Of a DNA stretch of 64,000 nt, positions 19,198 to 29,384 are shown in pieces; position 1 is the stretch's first letter; the number at the start of each line of letters is the position of its first letter. The notes under the pieces were generated by a model. The model was given only the letters and a program-made list of their open reading frames with translations, did no database searches and was not told the origin of the DNA. The position numbers were made by a program, and so were the translations under genes. The DNA comes from Aromatoleum evansii (GTDB taxonomy: Bacteria > Pseudomonadota > Gammaproteobacteria > Burkholderiales > Rhodocyclaceae). The stretch spans positions 45,450-109,449 of the forward strand of contig NZ_WTVK01000015.1 of assembly GCF_012910805.1 (NCBI RefSeq), written 5' to 3'.

Positions 19198-21123
19198 ATG
19201 GCGGTTCCGATGTTCGTGCTGTTCGAAGAGGATGGGGCCTTCAAGGCCGGGACCGTCCTCGCTGATAACGATTCCTCGCTGCAGGTCGAGACGTCCCACG
19301 GCAAGCGCGTGAAGCTCAAAAGCAACCACGTGCTGATGCGCTTCCGCGAGCCCGCGCCGGCCGAACTGCTCAACCGCGCCGAAGCCGGCGCCGAGGAGCT
19401 GGACACCGCCTTCCTGTGGGAAGTGTGCGGCGACGACGAATTCGCCTTCGACGCGTTCGCCGCCGAATACCACGGACACGCACCGAACGCGGTCGAGTCG
19501 GCGAGCATCCTGCTGCGCCTGCACTCGGCGCCGATCTACTTCCACCGCAAGGGCCGCGGCCGCTTCCGCAAGGCGCCCGCCGACATCCTGCAGGCCGCGC
19601 TCGCCGGCCTGGAGAAGAAACGCCAGCAGGCCGAGGCGATCGAGCGCATGCGCGCCGAACTGGTCGAGGGCCGCATGCCGCCCGAGATCGCCGGCATGCT
19701 GCCGCAACTGCTCTACCGCCCGGACCGCAACCGCGTCGAGACCAAGGCCTTCGAGGCCGCCTGCGTCGACACCGGGCTGTCGGCGCCGCGCCTGCTGCTG
19801 CAATGCGGCGCGCTGGAGTCGAGCTACGACTTCCACTACAACCGCTTCCTGTTCGAATACTTCGAGGAAGGCACCGCCTTCCCGGCCTTCGAAGCCCCGG
19901 CCGACCCGGCGGATCTCCCGCTCGCACGAGTCGCCGCGTTCTCGATCGACGACGCCACCACCACCGAGATCGACGACGCCTTCTCGGTAACGCCGCGCGA
20001 AGGCGGCGGCTGGCGCATCGGCATCCACATCGCCGCGCCCGCGCTCGGCTTCGCGCGCGGCTCCTCGCTCGACGCGATCGCGCGCCGGCGCCTGTCGACC
20101 GTCTATATGCCGGGCAACAAGATCACGATGCTGCCCGACGCGGTCGTCGAGACCTTCACGCTCGCCGCCGGCCGCGACTGCCCGGCCGTGTCGCTGTACC
20201 TCGACGTCACCGCGGCGCTCGCCGTCCAGCGCCACGAGACCGTCGTCGAGCGCGTGCCCATCGTCGCCAACCTGCGCCACCACGACATCGAGCCGCTCTT
20301 CAACGAGCAGGTGCTGCACGACCACTCCGGCGGCCCCGACTTCGAATGGAAGCGCGAACTCACCCTGCTGTGGGACCTCGCCAACGTGCTCGAGGCCGGC
20401 CGCGGCAAGGCCGAGGACAACCGCAACCAGGTCGACTTCAACTTCTACGTCGATTGGCAGACGCACACCGCGGACGGCCCCGGCTACGTCACGATCACCC
20501 AGAGGAAGCGCGGCTCGCCACTCGACAAGCTGGTGGCCGAGATGATGATTCTCGCCAACTCCACCTGGGGCAAGCTCCTCGACGAGGCCGGCATCCCCGG
20601 CCTGTATCGCGTGCAGAGCGGCGGCAAGGTGCGCATGTCGACCGCCGCCGGCCCGCACGACGGCCTGGGCGTGGACTGCTATGCGTGGTCGAGCTCGCCG
20701 CTGCGCCGCTACGTCGACATGGTCAACCAGTGGCAGATCATCTCGGTGCTGCGCGACGAGGCGCCCGCGTTCGCGCCCAAGTCCGCCGACCTGATGGCCG
20801 CGATGCGCGACTTCGACGTCACCTACGCCGCCTACGCCGAGTTCCAGCGCCAGATGGAGCGCTACTGGTGCCTGCGCTGGCTGCGCCAGCAGCCCGGCAT
20901 CGCCGTCGACGGCAAGGTGCTGCGCGACAACCTCGTGCGCCTCGACGCGATCCCGCTGATGGTCAAGGTGCCCTCGCTGCCGGTCATGCTGCCCGGCACG
21001 CGTGTGCGCCTGACGGTCGAGCACAGCGACCTGCTCGACGTCGACATCAGCGCGCGCTTCGTCGAGATGCTCGCCGAACCCGACCCCGCCGACGCGGCCG
21101 ACGCGGCGCTCGAAGGCAACTGA
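19198..21123 (+). CDS. RNB-domain exoribonuclease (RNase II-like)
   Basis: 641 residues. The RNB catalytic domain spans about 245-560 with [16 protein letters not shown]: Asp251, Asp259 and Asp260 match the Mg-binding aspartates of RNase II; the remaining one (Asp207 of E. coli) is Glu257. [11 protein letters not shown] and [14 protein letters not shown] are further RNB signatures. The N-terminal region lacks a recognisable pair of cold-shock domains, so it is a divergent branch of the family. Degrades RNA 3' to 5'. Followed after 12 bp by a TonB-like gene. Confidence 0.85.
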   Translation: MAVPMFVLFEEDGAFKAGTVLADNDSSLQVETSHGKRVKLKSNHVLMRFREPAPAELLNRAEAGAEELDTAFLWEVCGDDEFAFDAFAAEYHGHAPNAVESASILLRLHSAPIYFHRKGRGRFRKAPADILQAALAGLEKKRQQAEAIERMRAELVEGRMPPEIAGMLPQLLYRPDRNRVETKAFEAACVDTGLSAPRLLLQCGALESSYDFHYNRFLFEYFEEGTAFPAFEAPADPADLPLARVAAFSIDDATTTEIDDAFSVTPREGGGWRIGIHIAAPALGFARGSSLDAIARRRLSTVYMPGNKITMLPDAVVETFTLAAGRDCPAVSLYLDVTAALAVQRHETVVERVPIVANLRHHDIEPLFNEQVLHDHSGGPDFEWKRELTLLWDLANVLEAGRGKAEDNRNQVDFNFYVDWQTHTADGPGYVTITQRKRGSPLDKLVAEMMILANSTWGKLLDEAGIPGLYRVQSGGKVRMSTAAGPHDGLGVDCYAWSSSPLRRYVDMVNQWQIISVLRDEAPAFAPKSADLMAAMRDFDVTYAAYAEFQRQMERYWCLRWLRQQPGIAVDGKVLRDNLVRLDAIPLMVKVPSLPVMLPGTRVRLTVEHSDLLDVDISARFVEMLAEPDPADAADAALEGN

Positions 21124-21135
21124 AAACCGCACGGC

Positions 21136-22074
21136 ATGGCTCGCAACCAGGACCTTCGTTCCCCGCACATGAACGGCGCCCCGGCGCGCAGCGCGCCTGC
21201 CGCCCGCGCCTCCGGCGGCGGCATCCTGCAGGGCGACCCCTTGCTCGCGATCGCCTTCCTGCTGTCCCTCGCGATCCATGCGCTGGCGCTGTCCGTCGGC
21301 TTCACGATGGACAGTGGTCCGCGCCCGCGCGAACTCGATCGCGGCCTGGAAGTGGTGCTGGTAAACGCACGCCACGCCCGCGCCCCCGAGAAGGCCGATG
21401 TGCTCGCTCAGGCCAACCTCGACGGCGGCGGCAACAGCGAACAGAACGCGCGGCCGAAGTCGCCCCTGCCGCCGCAACCGACGCAGCGCGACGGCGACGC
21501 CCTCGCCGAATCCCGCAAGCGCACCTCGGATCGCAGCGCCGCACGGCCCGAGGTCATGACGACCCAGAAATCGGCCGCACAGACCCAGGCCGCGGTGCAG
21601 CAGCCCGACCCCGCCGCCGTCGAGCCCAAGCCGTCCGGCCTCGATCTCCTCGACAGCGTTGCCGCCGCCGCGCGCCTCGAGGCCGAGATCGACCGCAAGC
21701 TCGACGAATACGCCAAGCGCCCGCGCAGGAAGTTCGTCGGCGCGAAGGCGAAGGAGTATCGCCTCGCCCAGTACGTGGAGGACTGGCGCCAGAAGATCGA
21801 ACGCGTCGGCACCCTCAACTACCCCGATGCCGCTCGCGGCCGCCTGTACGGCAGCCTGCTGCTGCTCGTCGCGATCCGCGCCGACGGCTCGGTGGAGCGC
21901 GTCGAGGTGCAGCGCTCGTCGGGCGAACCCGTCCTCGACGAAGCCGCCAAACGCATCGTCACGCTCGCGGCCCCCTTTTCGAGTTTCCCGAACGACGTCC
22001 GCGCCGACACCGATATCATCGAGATCGTCAGGACCTGGACCTTCACCAACGCCGACCGCCTCACCGCCCACTAG
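21136..22074 (+). CDS. TonB-like energy transducer
   Basis: 312 residues: one N-terminal membrane segment ([21 protein letters not shown]), a long polar spacer rich in Pro, Gln, Lys and Ala, and a C-terminal TonB fold ([35 protein letters not shown]). TonB transduces proton-motive force to outer-membrane receptors. No exbB/exbD are in the window, so it may borrow another pair. It lies between the RNB nuclease and aroE in a tightly packed run. Confidence 0.85.
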   Translation: MARNQDLRSPHMNGAPARSAPAARASGGGILQGDPLLAIAFLLSLAIHALALSVGFTMDSGPRPRELDRGLEVVLVNARHARAPEKADVLAQANLDGGGNSEQNARPKSPLPPQPTQRDGDALAESRKRTSDRSAARPEVMTTQKSAAQTQAAVQQPDPAAVEPKPSGLDLLDSVAAAARLEAEIDRKLDEYAKRPRRKFVGAKAKEYRLAQYVEDWRQKIERVGTLNYPDAARGRLYGSLLLLVAIRADGSVERVEVQRSSGEPVLDEAAKRIVTLAAPFSSFPNDVRADTDIIEIVRTWTFTNADRLTAH

Positions 22075-22082
22075 ACCCGTCC

Positions 22083-22916
22083 ATGGACCGCTACGCCGTC
22101 ATCGGAAACCCCGTCGCCCACAGCAAGTCCCCGACGATCCACGCGGCCTTCGCCGCACAGACCGGCCAGACGCTCGCCTACGAGGCCCTGCTCGCGCCGC
22201 TGGACGGCTTCGCCGCGACGGTCGCGGCCTTCCGCGCTGCCGGCGGGCGCGGCTGCAACGTCACTGTGCCGTTCAAGCTCGAGGCCTTCGCGCTGGCGGA
22301 GCGCCGCTCGCCGCGCGCGCAGGCCGCCGGCGCCGTGAACACCCTCAAGTTCGACGCCGACGGCATCTACGGCGACAACACCGACGGTGCCGGCCTCGTG
22401 CGCGACCTCACGCACAACCTCGACTGCCCGCTCGCCGGCCGCCGCATCCTGCTGCTGGGCGCAGGCGGCGCTGCGCGCGGCGTGATGCTGCCGCTGCTGG
22501 CCGCGGCCCCCGCCCGCCTCACGCTCGCCAACCGCACGGTCGCACGCGCCGAGGCGCTGGTCGCCGAGTTCGCCGCCGGCGCCGGCAACACGCCGCTCGC
22601 CGCCGGCGGCTTCACCGACCTGGCCGGCGCGCAGTTCGACGTCGTCATCAACGCAACCGCGGCGAGCCTCGCCGACGAGGCCCCGCCGCTGCCTCCCGGC
22701 CTGTACGCCCCCGGCGCGCTGGCCTACGACATGATGTACGGCCGTGGCGACACCGCCTTCCTCGCCGCGGCCCGCCGCGACGGCGCGGCGCGTCTTGCCG
22801 ACGGGCTCGGCATGCTCGTCGAGCAGGCCGCCGAGAGCTTCCTGCTGTGGCGCGACGTGCGGCCCGAGACCGCGCCGGTCCTCGCCGAGTTGCGGCGCCA
22901 GATCGAAGGCCGATGA
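22083..22916 (+). CDS. aroE: Shikimate dehydrogenase AroE
   Basis: NADP-dependent reduction of dehydroshikimate in aromatic amino-acid synthesis. 277 residues, standard length. Shikimate site: [15 protein letters not shown] and NVTVPFK (with catalytic Lys); NADP site: [11 protein letters not shown] and NRT; also GDNTDGAGL. Start 8 bp after the TonB-like gene; stop overlaps mtgA (ATGA). Confidence 0.97.
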   Translation: MDRYAVIGNPVAHSKSPTIHAAFAAQTGQTLAYEALLAPLDGFAATVAAFRAAGGRGCNVTVPFKLEAFALAERRSPRAQAAGAVNTLKFDADGIYGDNTDGAGLVRDLTHNLDCPLAGRRILLLGAGGAARGVMLPLLAAAPARLTLANRTVARAEALVAEFAAGAGNTPLAAGGFTDLAGAQFDVVINATAASLADEAPPLPPGLYAPGALAYDMMYGRGDTAFLAAARRDGAARLADGLGMLVEQAAESFLLWRDVRPETAPVLAELRRQIEGR

Positions 22917-23605
22917 AGGCACTCCTGCGGCGCGCCGGCTGGGTGGGCGTGGCGCTCCTGGCGCTACTCGCGCTGTACCAGCTGTGGATCTTCCTGCTGG
23001 TGCTGTGGTGGAGCCACTTCAACCCGTCCAGCACCAGCTTCATGGACATCCGTCTCGACGAGCTGCAGGAAAAGCGCCCCAACGCCGAGCTGCGCCACGA
23101 GTGGGTGCCCTACGAACGCATCTCCATCCATCTCAAGCGCGCCGTGATCGCCGCGGAAGACGACAGCTTCGTCGACCACGAAGGCTTCGACTGGGAAGGC
23201 ATCCAGCGCGCGATGGAAAAGAACCAGCGCAAGGGGCGCGCCGTCGCGGGCGGCTCCACGATCAGCCAGCAGCTCGCCAAGAACCTGTTCCTGTCACCCG
23301 CGCGCAGCTACTTCCGCAAGGCGCAGGAGGCGGTCATCACCGTGATGATCGAAACCGTGTGGAGCAAGCGCCGCATCCTCGAGGTGTACCTCAACGTGGT
23401 CGAATGGGGCACCGGCATCTTCGGCTGCGAGGCGGCCGCGCGGCGCTACTACGGGGTGCCCGCCGGCCGGCTGGGCCCCGACGAGGCCGCCCGCCTCGCG
23501 GTGATGCTGCCCAATCCGCGCAAGTACGAGAAGCAGTTCGGCCCGCGGCTGGCCGCCCACGCGGCGCGCATCCGCGGGCGCATGGCCTACGCGCAGGTGC
23601 CCTGA
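22913..23605 (+). CDS. mtgA: Monofunctional peptidoglycan glycosyltransferase MtgA
   Basis: 230 residues with one N-terminal membrane anchor and a GT51 domain. The catalytic motifs are [13 protein letters not shown] (catalytic Glu), [22 protein letters not shown] and [10 protein letters not shown]. Polymerises lipid II glycan strands without transpeptidase. Translationally coupled to aroE by ATGA overlap, an order common in betaproteobacteria. Confidence 0.97.
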   Translation: MKALLRRAGWVGVALLALLALYQLWIFLLVLWWSHFNPSSTSFMDIRLDELQEKRPNAELRHEWVPYERISIHLKRAVIAAEDDSFVDHEGFDWEGIQRAMEKNQRKGRAVAGGSTISQQLAKNLFLSPARSYFRKAQEAVITVMIETVWSKRRILEVYLNVVEWGTGIFGCEAAARRYYGVPAGRLGPDEAARLAVMLPNPRKYEKQFGPRLAAHAARIRGRMAYAQVP

Positions 23606-23743
23606 ACGCGCCCCCGGCGGCAGCGCGGCACCGCACGCCTGCCGCGATGCAACATTTTCGGTTTTCCGGGGTCGCAAGAGCACCGCGAAATCCGTAGAAT
23701 TCGCGCCTTACGACCGAAGCCCACACACCACCCGGAGGCGCCG

Positions 23744-25186
23744 ATGAGCGAGCAGGACGAACGCCACCCGGACGACGTTCAGCAGCACCTGCGCGAAGTC
23801 CAGGAGCTGCTCGCACGCCACAAGGTGGTGGAGGATCTCGTCCATCGGCAGGACATGCCCCGCCACGAGCTGGTGGAGAACCTCGTCCACAAGCAGCACG
23901 TCGCCGAACTCCAGGCCAAGCTCGACACGCTGCACCCCGCGGACATCGCCTACATCCTCGAGGCACTTCCCCTCCAGGACCGCCTGTTCGTGTGGGACCT
24001 GGTCAAGGCCGAGCGCGACGGCGACATCCTGCTCGAAGTCTCCGACGCGGTGCGCGAGTCCCTCATCGAGACGATGGACCCGCACGAGCTCAAGGCCGCG
24101 GCGGAAACCCTCGATGCCGACGAGCTCGCCGACCTCGCCCCCGACCTGCCGCCCGAGGTCATGCTGGACGTGTTCCAGTCGCTCGACAGCGAGGAACGCG
24201 AACAGCTGCGCGCAGCGATGTCCTTTCCCGAGGACTCGGTCGGCGCGCTGATGGACTTCGACATGGTGACCGTCCGCGAGGACGTCACGCTCGAGGTCGT
24301 GCTGCGCTACCTGCGCCGCTTCGACGAGCTGCCCGACCACACCGACAAGCTCTTCGTGATCGACCGCGAAGACCATCTGAAAGGCATCCTGACGCTCGAA
24401 TCGCTGCTCATCAACGACCCGGAGATGGTGGTCGGCGAGGTCATGCACAAGGAAAACGTCATCAGCTTCGAGCCCGAGGACGAAGCCGACGACGCCGCCC
24501 AGGCGTTCGAGCGCTACGACCTCGTGTCCGCGCCGGTGATCGACGCCGAGAAGCGCGTCATTGGCCGGCTGACCGTCGCCGACGTCGTCGATTACATCCG
24601 CGAGGAATCCGAGCACGAGATCCTCAGCCACGCCGGTCTGCGCGAGGAGGAAGACATCTTCGCGTCGGTGTGGGACTCGGTGAAGAACCGCTGGGCGTGG
24701 CTGGCGATCAACCTCGTCACCGCCTTCATCGCCTCGCGCGTGATCGGCGCCTTCGAAGGCTCGATCGAGAAGCTCGTCGCGCTGGCCGCGCTGATGCCCA
24801 TCGTCGCCGGCATCGGCGGCAACTCCGGCAACCAGACGGTGACGATGATCGTGCGCGCAATCGCGATGGGGCAGGTCGAGCAGTCCGCGATGCAGCGCCT
24901 GATGCGCAAGGAGATGGGTGTTGCCGTCGTCAACGGCCTGGTATGGGGCGGGCTGCTCGGGATCCTCGCGTGGGTCCTCTACGGCAGCGCCTCGCTGGGC
25001 GCCGTGATGACCGCCGCGATGACGCTCAACCTGCTGCTCGCCGCCTGCGCCGGCGTGCTGATCCCGATGGTGCGCCTGCGCTTCGGCGCCGACCCGGCGA
25101 TGGGCGGTTCGGTGCTGATCACCGCGCTGACCGACTCGGGCGGCTTCTTCATTTTCCTCGGGCTGGCGACGCTGTTCCTGCTGTAG
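23744..25186 (+). CDS. mgtE: Magnesium transporter MgtE
   Basis: 480 residues. Cytosolic N domain of helical repeats (about 45-160; LHPADIAYILEALP), two CBS domains (about 170-300) and five membrane helices at the C-terminus with GNSGNQTVTMIVRAIAMG, the MgtE pore motif. A channel for Mg2+ gated by cytosolic Mg2+. The ATG is preceded by CCGGAGG. The downstream side carries a REP-like palindrome. No Mg riboswitch is visible upstream. Confidence 0.95.
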   Translation: MSEQDERHPDDVQQHLREVQELLARHKVVEDLVHRQDMPRHELVENLVHKQHVAELQAKLDTLHPADIAYILEALPLQDRLFVWDLVKAERDGDILLEVSDAVRESLIETMDPHELKAAAETLDADELADLAPDLPPEVMLDVFQSLDSEEREQLRAAMSFPEDSVGALMDFDMVTVREDVTLEVVLRYLRRFDELPDHTDKLFVIDREDHLKGILTLESLLINDPEMVVGEVMHKENVISFEPEDEADDAAQAFERYDLVSAPVIDAEKRVIGRLTVADVVDYIREESEHEILSHAGLREEEDIFASVWDSVKNRWAWLAINLVTAFIASRVIGAFEGSIEKLVALAALMPIVAGIGGNSGNQTVTMIVRAIAMGQVEQSAMQRLMRKEMGVAVVNGLVWGGLLGILAWVLYGSASLGAVMTAAMTLNLLLAACAGVLIPMVRLRFGADPAMGGSVLITALTDSGGFFIFLGLATLFLL

Positions 25187-25200
25187 GGCGCCAATTTTCC

Positions 25201-25276
25201 TGTGGGAGCGGCTTCAGCCGCGAATCAGCCCGGCAGCGTGCGATACCGCCCATTCGCGGCTGAAGCCGCTCCCACA
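25201..25276. repeat. REP-like palindrome, copy 1
   Basis: A perfect 25-bp inverted repeat around a 26-nt centre. Each arm contains the smaller palindrome GCGGCT-TC-AGCCGC preceded by GTGGGA. The same arm occurs at 50088-50143, so this is a dispersed element of the REP/BIME type, lying between convergent mgtE and hemL where it could also stop transcription from both sides. Confidence 0.85.
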
Positions 25277-25290
25277 TAGACGTGCGCCCC

Positions 25291-26574
25291 TCAGTCCAGC
25301 TGTGCGAACACCTCGCGCGCCGCCGCAATCGTCGCGTCGATATCCGCCGCGGTGTGCGCCGCCGACACGAAGCCCGCCTCGAAGGCCGAGGGCGCGAAGT
25401 AGTGGCCCGCCTCCAGCATCGCGTGGAAGAAGCGGTTGAAGGTGTCGCGGTCGGAGGCCATCACCTCGGTGAAGGAACGCGGCACGCGCTCGGCGAAGTA
25501 CAGACCGAACATGCCGCCCACCGAATCGGCGCAGAAGCTCACGCCCGCATCACGCGCGGCGGCCGACAGGCCGTCCACGAGTTGCGTCGCCCGCACGGCG
25601 AGGGCGTCGTAGAAGCCCGGCTCGCGCACGAGCTTCAGGGACGCGAGACCGGCCGCGACCGCGACCGGGCTGCCCGACAGCGTGCCGGCCTGATACACCG
25701 AGCCCAGCGGCGCGATGTGGTTCATGATGTCGCGCCGGCCGCCGAAGGCGCCCACCGGCATGCCGCCGCCGATCACCTTGCCCAGCGTCGTCAGATCCGG
25801 TGTGATGCCGTAAAGCCCCTGCACGCCCTGCGCGCCGACGCGGAAGCCGGTCATGACCTCGTCGAAGATCAGCACGGCACCGTACTTGGTGCACAGCTCG
25901 CGCAACCCCTCGAGGAAACCCGGCAGCGGCTTGATCAGGTTCATGTTGCCGGCGACCGCTTCGACGATCACAGCAGCGACCTCGTTGCCGCGCGCCTTGA
26001 AGACATCCTCGACCTGCCCCAGGTCGTTGTAGTCGAGCACGATCGTGTGCTTCGCGAAGTCCGCCGGCACGCCGCCGGAGGACGGATTGCCGAAGGTCAG
26101 CAGGCCCGAGCCCGCCTTCACCAGCAGGCTGTCGGCGTGGCCGTGGTAGCAGCCCTCGAACTTGATGATCGCATCGCGCCCGGTGAAGCCACGCGCGAGA
26201 CGGATCGCGCTCATCGTCGCCTCGGTGCCGGAGCTCACCAGCCGCACCATGTCGATCGACGGCATCAGCTCGCAGATGAGCTCCGCCATCTCCACCTCGG
26301 CCTCGGTCGGCGCCCCGAAGGACAAGCCGCGCAGCGCCGCCTCGCGCACCGCCTCGACGATGGCCGGATGGGCGTGGCCGGTGATCGCCGGGCCCCACGA
26401 ACCGACGTAGTCGATATAGTCCTTGCCGTCCGCATCCCACACGCGCGCGCCCTGCGCGCGCTCGATGAAGCGCGGCGAACCGCCCACCGAGCGGAAGGCC
26501 CGCACGGGCGAATTGACGCCGCCCGGGATGGTTGCCTGGGCTCGCTGGAAGAGGATTTCGTTCTTGCTCGTCAT
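25291..26574 (-). CDS. hemL: Glutamate-1-semialdehyde 2,1-aminomutase HemL
   Basis: PLP enzyme of tetrapyrrole synthesis. 427 residues, exactly the usual length when started at MTSKNEILF; the in-frame Met upstream (26586) adds four codons. PLP-Lys lies in [12 protein letters not shown], with [15 protein letters not shown] and FEGCYHGH also visible. Precedes no other haem gene; hemJ is at 51376. Confidence 0.97.
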   Translation of the reverse strand: MTSKNEILFQRAQATIPGGVNSPVRAFRSVGGSPRFIERAQGARVWDADGKDYIDYVGSWGPAITGHAHPAIVEAVREAALRGLSFGAPTEAEVEMAELICELMPSIDMVRLVSSGTEATMSAIRLARGFTGRDAIIKFEGCYHGHADSLLVKAGSGLLTFGNPSSGGVPADFAKHTIVLDYNDLGQVEDVFKARGNEVAAVIVEAVAGNMNLIKPLPGFLEGLRELCTKYGAVLIFDEVMTGFRVGAQGVQGLYGITPDLTTLGKVIGGGMPVGAFGGRRDIMNHIAPLGSVYQAGTLSGSPVAVAAGLASLKLVREPGFYDALAVRATQLVDGLSAAARDAGVSFCADSVGGMFGLYFAERVPRSFTEVMASDRDTFNRFFHAMLEAGHYFAPSAFEAGFVSAAHTAADIDATIAAAREVFAQLD

Positions 26575-26634
26575 GTCGGTGTGCACTCGTCTATTGGCAA
26601 TGGTGGAAGAAGGACCGCGCCGGGCGCGGAGAAT

Positions 26635-27273
26635 TCAGCCGGGCAGGCCGAAGGCCGCACGATATGCGGCCGCGCGGGCGCCCGGATCGGGATAGTCGAA
26701 CACGTCGGCGATCACCGCCAGCAGGTCCGCCCCTGCGGCGATCGCCTGCGGCGCATTGTCCAGCGTGATGCCGCCGATCGCCGCGACCGGCAGCTCGAGC
26801 TCGCGCCGCGCGCGCGTCAGCAGATCGAGCGGCGCATGTACCGCCGCGGGCTTGGTCGAGGACGCGAACACCGCGCCGAAAGCCACGTAGTCGGCCCCCG
26901 CCGCGGCACCCTCCTCGGCCCGCTCCCATTCGTTGTAACAGGTCACGCCGAGGATGCGCCCCGGTCCCAGCGCCGCGCGCGCCGCGCGCAGGTCGCCGTC
27001 GTCGCGCCCGAGATGCACGCCGTCCGCTTCGAGCGCGAGGGCCAGCTCGAGGCTGTCGTTCACGATGAAGGGCACGCCGGCCTCCCGGCACAGCGCGGCA
27101 ACGCCCGCCGCCTGCTCGCGCCGCAAGGCCGCATCGGCATGCTTGCTGCGGTACTGCACGAGGGCCGGCCGCCCCGCGAGCGCCCGGCGGACTCCCGCCA
27201 ACAAGGCCGCGCTGTCGGCGGTGTCGGGGGTGATCAGATAGAGACCGCGCAGGGCGAAGTCACGCTTTGCCAT
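26635..27273 (-). CDS. thiE: Thiamine-phosphate synthase ThiE
   Basis: Joins HMP-diphosphate and thiazole phosphate. About 212 residues with the TIM-barrel signatures LYLITPD, VQYRSK, FIVNDSLELA, DGVHLGRDD, GVTCYN and AIGGIT. The ATG at 27273 has GAGG 6 nt upstream and is preferred over the ATG two codons earlier (27279). The gene overlaps the end of the ThiD paralogue by 14 bp, so the two are co-translated. Confidence 0.95.
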   Translation of the reverse strand: MAKRDFALRGLYLITPDTADSAALLAGVRRALAGRPALVQYRSKHADAALRREQAAGVAALCREAGVPFIVNDSLELALALEADGVHLGRDDGDLRAARAALGPGRILGVTCYNEWERAEEGAAAGADYVAFGAVFASSTKPAAVHAPLDLLTRARRELELPVAAIGGITLDNAPQAIAAGADLLAVIADVFDYPDPGARAAAYRAAFGLPG

Positions 27274-28225
27274 CTTCATCCTCGTTTGCCCGCGCCCAGA
27301 AGAAGCGATCCGGGATCGCCATGCCCATGCCGGGCCGATACGCGCTCGTCAGCGCCTGCACGGTGAATTCCTGCGCCTCGCGCACCGCCTCGGCCACCGC
27401 CATGCCTTGCGCCAGCGCGCCCACGAGTGCCGCCGCCAGCGTCGCCCCGGCCCCGAGGAAGGGCCCCGGCAGTCGCTCCCACGCATCCGTCCGCACGACG
27501 CCCTCGCGGCCCACCAGCACGTTCACGAGCTGCGGCCCGGGCTCACCGGCACCGGTCAGCAACACATATTGCACGCCGCGCCCGAGCACGCGCGCAATCG
27601 CATCCGCCAGCGACAGGGCCTCGTCCTCCTCGCTGTCGTCGTCGTCCGTGTCGTCCGTGTCGTCCGCTTCGCCGCCCTCGAAGATCTCGCCGAGCGCATC
27701 GAATTCGTCGGCATCGACGAATTCGCCGTCCTCATCGTCGCCGTCGTCGCCTTCCGGCGTCAGGGCCGCAAGCTGCAACACCTCGCTGCGGCTGGCGACC
27801 AGCACCGTCACCTGCGGCAGCACCAGCTCCGCGAGCGCCGCCAGCATGTCCTCGCCCGCGGCTTCCTCGCCATCGACGATGGACAGCGCCGGCTCCAGCA
27901 CCAGCGGGACATCGGGATAATCGGAAAGGATCTCGGCGATCGCCGCGACATTCTCGACACTGCCGAGCAGGCCCAGCTTGAAGGCCTGCACCGGGATATC
28001 CTCAAGCAAGGCCCGCGCCTGCGAATCGACCGCATCGGCATCCAGCGCGAGCAGCTCCTCGACGCCGCGCGTGTCGCGCACCGCGATCGCGGCCACGACG
28101 GACAGGGGATGACATCCCATGCTCGCCAGCGTCAGGACATCCGACTGGAGGCCGGCACCGGCGGTCGCGTCGCTGGTGGCGAAGCACAGCACGACAGGGG
28201 GAACTGCGGTGAATCCGAGGGGCAT
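27260..28225 (-). CDS. Divergent ThiD paralogue with acidic insertion
   Basis: 321 residues, about 45 longer than canonical ThiD. The N-terminal ribokinase-like pattern CFATSDATAGAGLQSDVLTLASMG is clear, so it belongs to the HMP-kinase family. Two things differ: an Asp/Glu-rich insertion at about 158-203, and the loss of the catalytic GTGCT motif, which reads GAGAT at 258-262, without the catalytic Cys. It is coupled to thiE. A normal thiD exists at 5608, so this copy may be non-catalytic, work on another substrate, or act with ThiE. The first Met (28225) is used; no strong RBS is visible. Confidence 0.8.
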   Translation of the reverse strand: MPLGFTAVPPVVLCFATSDATAGAGLQSDVLTLASMGCHPLSVVAAIAVRDTRGVEELLALDADAVDSQARALLEDIPVQAFKLGLLGSVENVAAIAEILSDYPDVPLVLEPALSIVDGEEAAGEDMLAALAELVLPQVTVLVASRSEVLQLAALTPEGDDGDDEDGEFVDADEFDALGEIFEGGEADDTDDTDDDDSEEDEALSLADAIARVLGRGVQYVLLTGAGEPGPQLVNVLVGREGVVRTDAWERLPGPFLGAGATLAAALVGALAQGMAVAEAVREAQEFTVQALTSAYRPGMGMAIPDRFFWARANEDEDGKA

Positions 28226-28600
28226 GACGGAATCTGCCGGTTACGCCAGACGCCTGTTCTGGCACGGCATGAAAAATGCGGTAAGATGCGGCGGATTTTA
28301 CAGCCAATTTGCCCGGAGCATGCTTACAGATGGCCAATACGCGCCCCCATACCGGAAGCATCCGGCGCGCGCGCTCATCGGCCACCCTGATGGGGGCGCT
28401 TGCGACAACGCCGCGGCCATCGGACGGGACACGGGGATGCGGCCCGCATGCCGCCGGCGCGAAGCAGTGCCTTCGCCGCATGCTCCTGAAGACATGTGGA
28501 TGCATCGCCGCGCCGGCACAAGCGGCATCTCGCAGCACGTGCGCGACGCCGGAGCGCGCGCGCAGCCACCACGCCGGCCACGCCAGCAAGGATTGAAGCC
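28226..28600. other. Intergenic region between the ThiD paralogue and pilG
   Basis: 375 bp between divergent genes. It must hold the promoters for the thiD-like/thiE pair and for the pil chemosensory operon, but I see no convincing -35/-10, sigma-54 site or terminator. Several open frames cross it on both strands; none has a good ribosome site or a recognisable protein family. Confidence 0.5.
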
Positions 28601-28996
28601 ATGGATCTGACCGGACTCAAGGTGATGGTGATCGACGACAGCAACACCATCCGCCGCAGCGCCGAGATTTTTCTCACCAACTCGGGCTGCCAGGTGCTGC
28701 TGGCGGAAGACGGCTTCGACGCCCTCGCGAAAATCGCCGACCACCATCCCGACGTGATCTTCGTAGACATCATGATGCCGCGGCTCGACGGCTACCAGAC
28801 CTGCGCGCTGATCAAGAAAAATCCGCAGCTCGCCGCGACCCCGGTGATCATGCTGTCGTCCAAGGACGGCCTGTTCGACCGCGCGCGCGGCCGCATGGTC
28901 GGATCCGACGAATACCTCACCAAGCCCTTCACCAAGGACAGCCTGCTCAAGGCGGTCGCCACCCATGCCGCGCGCAAGGCCGGCACGGGCCTTTGA
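28601..28996 (+). CDS. pilG: PilG, single-domain response regulator of type IV pilus chemosensory system
   Basis: 131 residues, one receiver domain with acidic pair IDDSNTIR, phospho-Asp in VIFVDIMMPRLDGYQT, and the Lys in TKPFTKD. PilG receives phosphate from the PilL/ChpA kinase and promotes pilus extension in pseudomonads. First gene of pilG-pilH-pilI-pilJ-pilL. The start is taken at the ATG before DLTGLKVMV, where receivers of this type begin. Confidence 0.95.
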   Translation: MDLTGLKVMVIDDSNTIRRSAEIFLTNSGCQVLLAEDGFDALAKIADHHPDVIFVDIMMPRLDGYQTCALIKKNPQLAATPVIMLSSKDGLFDRARGRMVGSDEYLTKPFTKDSLLKAVATHAARKAGTGL

Positions 28997-29012
28997 CTGG
29001 AGACTCATCGCA

Positions 29013-29378
29013 ATGCCGATCAAGAAGATTCTGGTGGTCGACGATTCCCCGACCGAACGCCTCGCCCTGACCGAGCTGCTGACTGCGAAAGGCTACCAGG
29101 TCGTCACCGCCGAAAGCGGCGAAGACGCCATTGCGCGCAGCAAGAGCGAAAAGCCCGATCTCATCCTGATGGACGTCGTCATGCCCGGCATGAACGGCTA
29201 CCAGGCCACGCGCACCATCTCGCGCGACGAGGCCACGAGCGCCATCCCGATCATCATGTGCACCAGCAAGGGTCTCGAGACCGACCGCATCTGGGGGATG
29301 CGTCAGGGCGCGCACGACTACCTCGTCAAGCCCGTCAACCCCGCGGATCTTCTCGCACGCATCCAGGCGCTGGGCTGA
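29013..29378 (+). CDS. pilH: PilH, second response regulator of the Pil-Chp system
   Basis: 121 residues, a single receiver domain: VVDDSPTERLAL, phospho-Asp in LILMDVVMPGMNGYQA, and Lys in VKPVNPADL. PilH is thought to act opposite to PilG or as a phosphate sink. Start 16 bp after pilG, with CTGGAGAC upstream. Confidence 0.95.
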   Translation: MPIKKILVVDDSPTERLALTELLTAKGYQVVTAESGEDAIARSKSEKPDLILMDVVMPGMNGYQATRTISRDEATSAIPIIMCTSKGLETDRIWGMRQGAHDYLVKPVNPADLLARIQALG

Positions 29379-29384
29379 CGCTCG

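Noticed and set aside
19192..22071. 959-codon minus-strand open frame opposite the RNB nuclease and TonB-like genes
   Set aside because: Shadow of GC-rich coding sequence; no recognisable domain, and both plus-strand genes have clear families.
25201..25276. Insertion-sequence terminal repeat or CRISPR repeat
   Set aside because: There is no transposase between or beside the arms, and only one palindrome at each place; the repeat of the arm elsewhere fits a REP element.
28320..28610. Possible small plus-strand gene upstream of pilG (MLTDGQYAPPYRKHP...)
   Set aside because: No ribosome site at proper distance, overlaps pilG, and the product is not like any family I know. I also looked for a rubredoxin here, sometimes found at this place, and saw no CxxC pair of that kind.
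28298..29023. Minus-strand 241-codon frame across the intergenic region and pilG
   Set aside because: Mostly antisense to pilG and ends in low-complexity sequence; no domain.
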